Assembly: GCA_902772625.1 (NCBI GenBank)
Contig: CACYBP010000343.1
Span: forward strand, 1-6,747
Source of the DNA: Oscillospiraceae bacterium
GTDB lineage: Bacteria; Bacillota; Clostridia; Oscillospirales; QAMX01
Length of the DNA: 6,747 bases
Direction: 5' to 3'
Both the position numbers and the translations under genes were made by a program. Below the pieces are notes generated by a model that had not been told where the DNA came from, ran no database searches, and was given only the letters and a program-made list of their open reading frames with translations. Positions 1 to 5,868 of this stretch are shown here, in pieces (within the stretch, counting starts at the first letter, position 1; every line of letters begins with the position of its first letter).

Positions 1-20
1 GGCCCGCCGGAGCCCGGGGA

Positions 21-1250
21 TCAGAACGCGAAGCTTCCGTTCCGGAAGACGGGGATCTTCTCCCCCGACCGGGTAAGGCCGGTGATCGAAAGATCGTCGG
101 TGCCGATCATGAAATCCTCGTGGGTCAGGGAGGAATTGATGCCCACCTTGCCGTACTCGTCGCCGGAAAGGTTTTCTCCGCCCGCCACGCAGTCGGGATA
201 GGCGTTGCCGAAGGCGATATGGCAGGAGGCGTTCTCGTCGAAGAGGGTATTGTAGTAGAGGATCCCCTGCCGCGAGATGGGAGAATCCTTGTCCACCAGC
301 GCAAGTTCTCCGAAATACCGGCTTCCCTCGTCCACCTCCAGCGTCTTCATCAGGATCTCCAGCCCCTCGGAGGCCTCGGCCTTCACGATCCTTCCGTCCT
401 CCACGGTGAAGCGGATGTCCTTCACCAGAGTCCCGTTGAGACACAGGGGGCGGGACGCGGCCAGCACGCCGCGGGAGCCGGTCTTCTTCGGGGCGGTGAA
501 GATCTCCTCGGTGGGCATGTTGGCAATGAAAGAAACGCCCTTCCGGTTCTTTTCCGAGCCGCCGAGGAACCGGTATCCCGCGGGAAGCTCCACCGTGAAA
601 TCGGTGCCGAGCCCGCTTTCATAGTGAAGCGAGCGAAGATCCATCCCGGAAAGCCTTTCCGCCCGGCGTGAAAGCTCCCGGTCGTGGGCCTCCCACCGCT
701 CGAAGGAGCGGCCGTCGCCGGTGATGCGAAGGGTCTCATAGATCGCGTCCCACAGGCGGGACACGGCCTCCTCCCCCGAAAGGCCGGGAAAGACTTTCCT
801 GGCCCAGGGCTCCACCGGCACCGACACCAGACACCAGGAGAAATCGCTGCGCATCATTTTGTCGTAATAGTCTTCCAGCGCCTTTCCCCGGGCCACCGAC
901 CAGCGGCGGATCCTTTCGGGATCCACCCCCGAGAGCGCCTCGGGATCCTCGGCGTAGATCGAAAGCTGGGCAAAATCCTCGGAGGCGAGGGTGTCGAGCT
1001 TTTCCTTTTCCCAGGGCCGGAGGAGGTCGAAGACCTCCTCCGACGCGTGGAGATAGCGAAGTCTTGAAAGAGCGTCGTCATACCACTCGGTGACGACCTC
1101 CCTCGCGCCGGCGGCATATGCCTCTTCGGCGGCCAGGCGGGCGAAGTCCCGTGCGCTCACCGGCGCGCGGAGAAGAAGCGTCTGGCCTTTCTGCAGGTTT
1201 ACGCCGAGCCTCACGGCCAGGCGCGCGTATTCCCGAAGTCTCGGATCCAT
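21..1250 (-). CDS. M29 family metallo-aminopeptidase
   Basis: A 409-residue cytosolic aminopeptidase that removes N-terminal residues from peptides with a two-metal (Zn/Co/Mn) centre. Family knowledge: in AmpS/AmpT enzymes the metals are held by two Glu, two His and one Asp, with a catalytic Tyr. All are visible at family spacing: E249 in PTEEIF, E315 in YFGEL, H344 in SCHIAFGNAY, Y351, then H377 and D379 in HEDF. Length is normal for the family (about 400-415) and there is no signal peptide or membrane segment. The ATG at 1250 is the first residue of the conserved MDPRLREYARLAV start and has a GAGGA site (1261-1265) ten bases upstream. It begins 24 bases after the glycoside hydrolase stop, in the same direction, with no terminator between, so it is probably the second gene of that transcript. 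The physiological peptide substrate cannot be read from sequence. Confidence 0.95.
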   Translation of the reverse strand: MDPRLREYARLAVRLGVNLQKGQTLLLRAPVSARDFARLAAEEAYAAGAREVVTEWYDDALSRLRYLHASEEVFDLLRPWEKEKLDTLASEDFAQLSIYAEDPEALSGVDPERIRRWSVARGKALEDYYDKMMRSDFSWCLVSVPVEPWARKVFPGLSGEEAVSRLWDAIYETLRITGDGRSFERWEAHDRELSRRAERLSGMDLRSLHYESGLGTDFTVELPAGYRFLGGSEKNRKGVSFIANMPTEEIFTAPKKTGSRGVLAASRPLCLNGTLVKDIRFTVEDGRIVKAEASEGLEILMKTLEVDEGSRYFGELALVDKDSPISRQGILYYNTLFDENASCHIAFGNAYPDCVAGGENLSGDEYGKVGINSSLTHEDFMIGTDDLSITGLTRSGEKIPVFRNGSFAF

Positions 1251-1274
1251 CGTAGATTCGTCCTCGTTTCTTTT

Positions 1275-3257
1275 TCAATACCCGATCATGGGGATCTCTT
1301 CGAAGGGCTCGTCGAAGGGGGCTCTTTCGCCGTTTTTCACCTCGGCGATCATCCGGGCGCTTTCGCGGCTGGCCTTCACCATCTCGTCGTAGGGCCGGAC
1401 GCACACGTCCACCAGGCCGATCTGGTAATTCTCCCCGTCGAACCTTCCCAGGGCGTTCTGGTCGTTGAACTGGAACCAGTGGGCGCCCACGGCGTTGGGG
1501 TGGGAGGCGCAGGATTCGATATAGTGGCGGAAGGCCTTCGCGCGGTCGGTCTGGGTCAGAACTCCCTTCAGGCCTGTGGCGGGAAGACCCGCGTCCAGCG
1601 AGCCGAAGTGGAACTCGCCGATCATGATGGGCAGATCCACCCCCTGGGAGGCCACGTAATCGATGAGCTTCAGAGGGGAGAAGCTGTAATTGTTGATGGA
1701 GAAGACGTCGAAGTTTTCCCATCCGGCCATCTGCTCGGGGGAGTCGGCCACCGCCCAGCGCATGCCGAGATTCAGGTGATTGGGATCGGCCGCGCGGCAG
1801 GCCTCGGAGGGGATGCGCACGTATTCCGACACCAGGAACTTCGAGATCTCCGAAAGATCGGGGCGCGCCGCGGGGTATTTTTCGATGACGCCGCCCGTTC
1901 CGATCTCCGCAAAGCTTTCGTATCCGCTTCCCCAGACCGCGTTCAGTGCGCCGATCTTTTCGTATTTGTTCTCCAGCGCTCGGATGACTCCGGCCTTCGA
2001 CGCGGTCTTCGCGGGGTTCCGGAGCGCCTCGTCGGCGATCAGAAGATTCGGCACGAAGGCGAACTCCGGCTCGTTGCGGAGGAAATAGCCGATCTGCCAC
2101 GGGTCGTCCTTCAGGGGAAGGAGCGATTTTGCGAATTCTTTCGCGTTCTCTTTGTATTCTTCCGAGAGCACGTCGGGGAAATCGCGGAAGACCGGCGTCT
2201 TCGTGGCGGGGAAATCGCCGGTCTGGTAGACGTAGGGGATGCGCTTTTCGCCCTCCCGGAAGACGTCGGCCGACCAGTTGGCCACGGTGTTCATGCCGCT
2301 GCCGATCAGGACGTTTTCGGCGATCTCGCGCCATTTTTCCTTCCATTCGTCCCCGAACACCCGCACCAGATTCGCCACGGTGTAGTTGACGAACCGGTAA
2401 CTCTGATCCCTGCGGAAGCCCGACTGGGACGCGGCCGAAAGCGCCGGCTCGGGCGGGAAGTCGCAGAGCTTTTCCAGCGTGTCCACCCGCGCGCTGTCGC
2501 CGGGGTTGACGCAGTCGGCGCCGATGGAGAAGAATTCGTACCCGTCGGGGTCCACCATGTGCCACCGGCCGTCGGAGGTCTTCTTCGTGCGGAAGAAGCC
2601 CGCGCCGTCAGAAAGCTTTCTTCCCTCTTCGCCGCCCCATTTCGTCTTGCCGGGAAGCCTTTCCCAGTTTCCGCGGTCCAGCCGGGAGAGAAGCCCTTCG
2701 CGCAGCTCTTCCTCGCTTTTGACCTTTCCGGGCCAGTCCTTGCCGGTCCACTGACCGAATTCGTCGAGGATCTTTTTGTCGGGGATCGGGAACTCTTCCG
2801 GCTTTTCATCGGTGAGGGCGAAGTCCGAAAGGGCGATCTCCACGTCCTCAAAGCATTCCTTCAGGCCGAATTCGATCCGGGCGACCTCCTCTTTTTCGGT
2901 GCGGTTGCCGTGGACCACCAGCTTCAGGGTGCCCGGCGTGCGGTCGGTAAAGACGGTACGGGAATCGATCAGCGTGAGATCCAGACAGAGAAGAGTCCGG
3001 ATCCCCGGGAGCATCCCGAAGCGCAGACCGATGCGGAAAGACTCCTCGTCCTTCCGGAAGAAATTCAGCTCCATCGCCACCGAATGGTTGGCCTTTACCT
3101 CGGCGAAGCCCACGAGATAATGATACTTCATATCCTCCGGGGAGATGATCTCCAGCTTGCCTCCGCTCTTTCCGAAGAGAAAGCTTTTTTCCTCTCCCTT
3201 TTCCCCAAGAAGGCGGACGTCCTTCCGTCCGACCGCGGTGAGATCGATTTTCCTCAT
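1275..3257 (-). CDS. GH50-like glycoside hydrolase (clan GH-A)
   Basis: A 660-residue predicted retaining glycosidase. Residues about 40-150 are beta-rich, like the non-catalytic N-terminal domain of GH50 enzymes. Next come a linker with FGQWTGKDWPGK (168-179) and the barrel entry RWHMVDPDGYEFFSIG (231-246). The barrel continues with GMNTVANWSADVF (321-333), the candidate acid/base E396 in LRNEPEF, and the candidate nucleophile E548 in MIGEFHFG. GAHWFQFNDQ and DGENYQIGLVDV (591-618) complete the barrel. Known GH50 members cleave beta-galactosidic bonds in agarose-type galactans; that this one does so is inference, and another GH-A family is possible. There is no signal peptide, so it would act inside the cell on imported oligosaccharides. 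The frame stays open upstream to 3479, but ATG 3257 is chosen because a strong AGGAGGT lies seven bases upstream; the extension would cross the promoter and terminator. It likely has its own promoter (3301-3329) and leads a transcript with the M29 peptidase. Confidence 0.85.
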   Translation of the reverse strand: MRKIDLTAVGRKDVRLLGEKGEEKSFLFGKSGGKLEIISPEDMKYHYLVGFAEVKANHSVAMELNFFRKDEESFRIGLRFGMLPGIRTLLCLDLTLIDSRTVFTDRTPGTLKLVVHGNRTEKEEVARIEFGLKECFEDVEIALSDFALTDEKPEEFPIPDKKILDEFGQWTGKDWPGKVKSEEELREGLLSRLDRGNWERLPGKTKWGGEEGRKLSDGAGFFRTKKTSDGRWHMVDPDGYEFFSIGADCVNPGDSARVDTLEKLCDFPPEPALSAASQSGFRRDQSYRFVNYTVANLVRVFGDEWKEKWREIAENVLIGSGMNTVANWSADVFREGEKRIPYVYQTGDFPATKTPVFRDFPDVLSEEYKENAKEFAKSLLPLKDDPWQIGYFLRNEPEFAFVPNLLIADEALRNPAKTASKAGVIRALENKYEKIGALNAVWGSGYESFAEIGTGGVIEKYPAARPDLSEISKFLVSEYVRIPSEACRAADPNHLNLGMRWAVADSPEQMAGWENFDVFSINNYSFSPLKLIDYVASQGVDLPIMIGEFHFGSLDAGLPATGLKGVLTQTDRAKAFRHYIESCASHPNAVGAHWFQFNDQNALGRFDGENYQIGLVDVCVRPYDEMVKASRESARMIAEVKNGERAPFDEPFEEIPMIGY

Positions 3258-3263
3258 GCCGTT

Positions 3264-3272
3264 ACCTCCTCC
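3264..3272 (-). promoter_or_regulatory. Strong ribosome binding site of the glycoside hydrolase
   Basis: Read on the minus strand the bases are GGAGGAGGT, ending seven bases before ATG 3257. This near-perfect match to the 16S 3' end fixes that start over the in-frame upstream ATGs. Confidence 0.9.
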
Positions 3273-3286
3273 GGCGCATCCGCGCC
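3273..3286 (-). other. Small hairpin abutting the glycoside hydrolase ribosome binding site
   Basis: The transcript would carry GGCGC, a four-base loop GGAT, then GCGCC, a perfect 5-bp GC stem. It ends exactly where the Shine-Dalgarno purines begin. There is no U-run after it, so it is not a terminator. It may keep the ribosome site open or protect the 5' end; this role is inferred. Confidence 0.5.
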
Positions 3287-3300
3287 TTTTCTTTTCTATC

Positions 3301-3329
3301 ATTCTAACGCAAAAAGGCGTGTTTTTCAA
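3301..3329 (-). promoter_or_regulatory. Probable sigma-A promoter of the glycoside hydrolase, nested in a terminator
   Basis: On the minus strand TTGAAA (3324-3329) and TAGAAT (3301-3306) are 17 bases apart; each matches the sigma-A consensus at five of six bases. Transcription would begin near 3294, giving a leader of about 37 bases. The -35 bases fall in the loop and arm of the hairpin that terminates the reductase gene. A promoter is expected here because that terminator would otherwise isolate the hydrolase. Confidence 0.65.
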
Positions 3330-3339
3330 CACGCCTTTT
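3311..3339 (-). terminator. Intrinsic terminator of the aldo/keto reductase gene
   Basis: The minus-strand RNA forms AAAAGGCGUGUU, loop GAAA, then AACACGCCUUUU, a perfect 12-bp stem with a GC core and a U-run. It begins 18 bases after the reductase stop codon. The stem is flanked by U-runs on both strands (plus strand: T-rich 3336-3346), so it could also stop plus-strand transcripts. Confidence 0.92.
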
Positions 3340-3357
3340 CGTTTTTTCTCTTCTGAA

Positions 3358-4464
3358 TTACTCCAGGGTTTCGGCGGCCTCGGCCATGATCTTCGAGATC
3401 GGAAGATGCTGAGGGCACACGCCCTCGCAGGCCTGGCAGGCGATGCAGTCTGACGGCTTTCCGCCGTCTCTGGTGGCAAAGCCCAGCTGACGCTTTGCGT
3501 CCGGAAGGTTGTTGTACTTGAGTTTGACGTTCATGGCGCTGATGACCCGGGGGATGTTGATCTGCATCGGGCATCCCTCCACACAGTATTTGCAGGAGGT
3601 GCATCCGATGGTCCTGACCTTCTGAAGGTTCTCCACCACCGCGGCCACGGCCCGGCGCTCTTCCTCCGAAAGCTTCTTGAAATCGTCCATGTAGGCCACG
3701 TTGTCCTCCACTTGGGCAAGGGTCGACATGCCCGAAAGCACGGCGATGATCCCGTCGAGGGAGGCGGCGTAACGGATGGCGAAGGAGGCGTTGGAGGCCT
3801 TCGGATCCAGAGCACGGAAGGGGGCGGCCACCTCGTCGGAAAGGGTCGCCAGAGCGCCGCCCTTCACCGGCTCCATGATGACCACGGGCTTTCCGTGGGC
3901 GCGGGCGATCTCGTAGCACCGGCGGGAGGCGATATCCGGGTTCTCCCAGTCGTTGTAGTTGATCTGGAGCTGGACGAATTCGGCTTCGTCATGCTCCGAG
4001 AGGACCTTTTCCAGAAGCTCCGGGGTGCCGTGGAAGGAGAAGCCGATGTGCTTCGCCTTGCCCTCGGCCTTCAGGCCCTTCATGTACTCCCAGACGTTAT
4101 ATTCCTCGTATTTATTGTCGTTGATGTTGTGGATAAGATAAAAATCCACGTAGTCCACACCGAGGCGCTCCAGAGAAGTGTCGGTCAGCTTCCGGAAGTC
4201 CTCGAAGGTGGTGCCGGTGTTCCAGAGGGGAAGCTTGGTGGCGACGGTGAAGCTTTCGCGCGGATATCTCTTCACCAGGGCGTCGCGAAGCGCCTCCTCG
4301 CTCTTGCCGCCGTCGTAGACGTAGGCGGTGTCAAAATAGGTAAACCCCTTCGACATGAAAAGATCCACCATCTTTTTGACCTGCTCCAGATCGGTCTCCT
4401 CGCCGATATGAGGAAGCCTCATAAAGCCGAAGCCCAGCTTTTTCACGTTTTCTCCCAGCATCAT
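3358..4464 (-). CDS. Aldo/keto reductase with C-terminal 2x[4Fe-4S] domain
   Basis: A 368-residue NAD(P)H-type oxidoreductase of the aldo/keto reductase superfamily, cytosolic. The barrel shows the classic tetrad: D45 and Y50 (FDTAYVY), K77 (VATKLP) and H112 (YLIHN). The C-terminal domain carries two complete ferredoxin-like motifs: C288-C291-C294-C298-P and C340-C343-C346-C350-P. This architecture is widespread in anaerobic Clostridia, but substrates are known for few members. The in-frame ORF extends to 4569, but that extension has no conserved sequence and no ribosome site. AAGGA (4469-4473) lies four bases before ATG 4464 and seven before the adjacent ATG 4461, so translation may start at either; the downstream one has better spacing. 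A perfect consensus promoter lies upstream and a strong terminator follows, so it is probably transcribed alone. Its neighbours suggest a sugar-derived aldehyde or ketone as substrate, which is inference. Confidence 0.95.
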   Translation of the reverse strand: MMLGENVKKLGFGFMRLPHIGEETDLEQVKKMVDLFMSKGFTYFDTAYVYDGGKSEEALRDALVKRYPRESFTVATKLPLWNTGTTFEDFRKLTDTSLERLGVDYVDFYLIHNINDNKYEEYNVWEYMKGLKAEGKAKHIGFSFHGTPELLEKVLSEHDEAEFVQLQINYNDWENPDIASRRCYEIARAHGKPVVIMEPVKGGALATLSDEVAAPFRALDPKASNASFAIRYAASLDGIIAVLSGMSTLAQVEDNVAYMDDFKKLSEEERRAVAAVVENLQKVRTIGCTSCKYCVEGCPMQINIPRVISAMNVKLKYNNLPDAKRQLGFATRDGGKPSDCIACQACEGVCPQHLPISKIMAEAAETLE

Positions 4465-4577
4465 TTTATCCTTTCCGGCGCGGCCCGAAAAGCCCCTTTC
4501 CAACCCATGGGAGCGGACGGAGCCGTTCCCTCTTTCCCACGCGGGGCGTTTTCCCGGAGTCGCGCGCACTTTGATTA
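4465..4577 (-). other. Long 5' leader of the aldo/keto reductase transcript
   Basis: With transcription starting near 4577, about 113 untranslated bases precede the reductase. They include a possible hairpin at 4509-4530 (8-base arms with one A-C mismatch, 6-base loop). They also include a stretch (4540-4558) resembling one in the metal transporter leader. I do not recognise a known riboswitch class. Confidence 0.4.
4469..4473 (-). promoter_or_regulatory. Ribosome binding site deciding the reductase start
   Basis: AAGGA on the minus strand is followed by TAAA and then ATGATG. It supports the start at 4464 or 4461 and excludes the longer frame from 4569. Confidence 0.75.
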
Positions 4578-4583
4578 ATTTCT

Positions 4584-4612
4584 ATTATACAGAGAAAATG
4601 CGGGCTTGTCAA
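4584..4612 (-). promoter_or_regulatory. Perfect-consensus sigma-A promoter of the aldo/keto reductase
   Basis: On the minus strand TTGACA (4607-4612) and TATAAT (4584-4589) are both exact and separated by 17 bases (4590-4606). Predicted transcription start is near 4577. Its -35 overlaps five bases of the -35 of the opposite promoter. Confidence 0.92.
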
Positions 4613-4634
4613 CCGTTTTCGATTGTGCTATGAT
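4606..4634 (+). promoter_or_regulatory. Sigma-A promoter with extended -10 for the dehydratase
   Basis: TTGTCA (4606-4611) and TATGAT (4629-4634) each match consensus at five of six bases, with a 17-base spacer. A TG at 4626-4627 gives an extended -10. Transcription should start near 4641, leaving a leader of about 27 bases. No terminator separates it from the gene. Confidence 0.9.
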
Positions 4635-4652
4635 GGGGGCACAAACCACCGA

Positions 4653-4660
4653 AAGGAAGG
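4653..4660 (+). promoter_or_regulatory. Ribosome binding site deciding the dehydratase start
   Basis: AAGGAAGG ends seven bases before ATG 4668 but only one base before the in-frame ATG at 4662. Spacing favours 4668, which also matches the typical MKIT start of this family. Confidence 0.8.
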
Positions 4661-4667
4661 CATGGCA

Positions 4668-5780
4668 ATGAAAATCACCGATATCAAGAATATCCGCTCC
4701 GCGCGCCAGCAGTACGTGCTCGTCGAAACCGACGAGGGGATCACGGGGCTTGGCGAAGGCACCCTCCACACCCGGGAGCTGGCAGTGGAAGGCGCGGTCA
4801 CCAACATGCGCGACTATCTGATCGGAAAAGATCCCCAGAGGATCGAGCATCTGTGGCAGGACGTTTTCCGCGGCACCTTCTGGAGAGGCGGCCCGGTGCT
4901 TCAATCGGCGCTTTCGGCCATCGATATGGCCCTCTGGGACATCAAAGGCAAGGCTCTGGGCGTTCCTGTATACCAGCTTCTGGGCGGCAAATGCCGCGAT
5001 AAGCTGCGCGCCTATATCGGCATCGGCGGCAAGACCCCCGAGGAACTGGCCGAAAACGGCCTGAAGACCGTGGAAAAGGGCTACACCGTTCTGCGCATCT
5101 GCCCCCACGACAACCGTGAAGACGGCTTTTACGAGCCGGGCGTCCAGGTGCGCAAGAGCGAGAAATTCATGAAGGCCCTCAGAGAAGCCGTGGGCGACGA
5201 GATCGAGATCATCTTCGAGTGCCATACCCGTCTGTCTCCGCCCCGCGCCGTGGAGCTCTGCAACCGCATCGCCCCCTATCATCCCTTCTTCGTGGAGGAT
5301 CCCCTCCGCTCCGACAGTCCCGAGATGTTCCGGGTCCTGCGCGCCCACACCGACGTGCCTCTCGGCACCGGTGAGAAGTTCGGCGCAAAGTGGGACTACA
5401 AGTGCCTGATCGAGGAGGATCTGATCGATTATCTGCGCACCGATATCTGCAACTGCGGCGGCATCACCGAGATGCGCAAGATCGCCGCTTACGGCGAGAC
5501 CCATTACATGGAAATGGTGCCTCACGGCGTGCCGCACGTGGGCTTCCTGGCCGCGATGCACGTGGATTTCGCGGTGCCCAACTTCATGTGTCAGGAGGAC
5601 TGGCTCTCGGGCAATCACCCGGCGTGGCTGGATTACGATGTGACCTTCAAGGACGGCTTCCTCACCATGGGCGACCGGCCGGGACTCGGCATCGACATCG
5701 ACCTCAAGGCGCTGGAGCCCACCTCCACCTACGAGCATCCCCATTGGAGGCGCGAGGACGGCACCGTGCAGGATTGGTAA
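4668..5780 (+). CDS. Enolase-superfamily sugar-acid dehydratase, galactonate/mannonate dehydratase-like
   Basis: A 370-residue cytosolic enzyme of the mandelate racemase/enolase superfamily, which abstracts the proton next to a carboxylate at a Mg site and eliminates water from an aldonic acid. The N-terminal capping domain (about 1-115) includes FWRGGPVLQSALSAIDMALW (71-90), very like E. coli DgoD. Barrel ligands by comparison with DgoD are E184 (FECHTR), E210 (FVEDP) and E236 (GEKFG). Likely base and acid are H186 and H286 (VPHG). The C-terminal tail WRREDGTVQDW is characteristic of the DgoD/ManD/RspA group. The first ligand is Glu where DgoD has Asp. D-galactonate is a reasonable substrate guess, but gluconate, mannonate or other sugar acids cannot be excluded. 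The in-frame extension to 4623 runs over the promoter -10, so ATG 4668 is used. It is transcribed divergently from the reductase and converges on the ZIP gene. Confidence 0.93.
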   Translation: MKITDIKNIRSARQQYVLVETDEGITGLGEGTLHTRELAVEGAVTNMRDYLIGKDPQRIEHLWQDVFRGTFWRGGPVLQSALSAIDMALWDIKGKALGVPVYQLLGGKCRDKLRAYIGIGGKTPEELAENGLKTVEKGYTVLRICPHDNREDGFYEPGVQVRKSEKFMKALREAVGDEIEIIFECHTRLSPPRAVELCNRIAPYHPFFVEDPLRSDSPEMFRVLRAHTDVPLGTGEKFGAKWDYKCLIEEDLIDYLRTDICNCGGITEMRKIAAYGETHYMEMVPHGVPHVGFLAAMHVDFAVPNFMCQEDWLSGNHPAWLDYDVTFKDGFLTMGDRPGLGIDIDLKALEPTSTYEHPHWRREDGTVQDW

Positions 5781-5816
5781 GCATCCTCTCCCCCTTTCTC
5801 CCCGAGTCAAAGAAAC

Positions 5817-5860
5817 GCCCCGCGCGGGATCCCGCGCGGGGCCTCTTGTTCCTCTTTTCC
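5817..5860. terminator. Two-way intrinsic terminator, perfect 26-base palindrome
   Basis: Bases 5817-5842 are exactly self-complementary: 13-base arms meeting at 5829/5830, core GGGATCCC. In RNA this gives a very GC-rich stem with a tight loop. On the plus strand it is followed by T-rich CTCTTGTTCCTCTTTT (5844-5859), and on the minus strand by GTTTCTTTG. It lies between the convergent stops at 5780 and 5869, so it can end both transcripts. Confidence 0.85.
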
Positions 5861-5868
5861 GGAGCTTT

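Noticed and set aside
1..20. GC-rich inverted bases after the peptidase stop, possibly the start of a terminator
   Set aside because: The window ends before a full stem or T-run can be seen.
1479..3356. A 625-codon open frame on the plus strand opposite the glycoside hydrolase
   Set aside because: It is antisense to a gene with clear catalytic motifs, and its composition is typical of a GC-rich shadow frame. It has no recognisable domains, and it starts within coding sequence without a ribosome site.
3258..3479. Upstream in-frame extension of the glycoside hydrolase (74 residues)
   Set aside because: It crosses the reductase stop, the terminator, the promoter and the strong ribosome site that sets ATG 3257.
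4461..4508. A 15-codon upstream frame in the reductase leader whose TGA overlaps the reductase ATG
   Set aside because: The overlap would allow translational coupling, but no Shine-Dalgarno sequence precedes its ATG and the peptide shows no run of regulatory codons.
4607..4622. Possible LacI/CcpA-type operator (AACCGTTT at 4611-4618) between the divergent promoters
   Set aside because: Only the short core fits. The flanking half-sites are not symmetric, and the spacing does not match a cre site.
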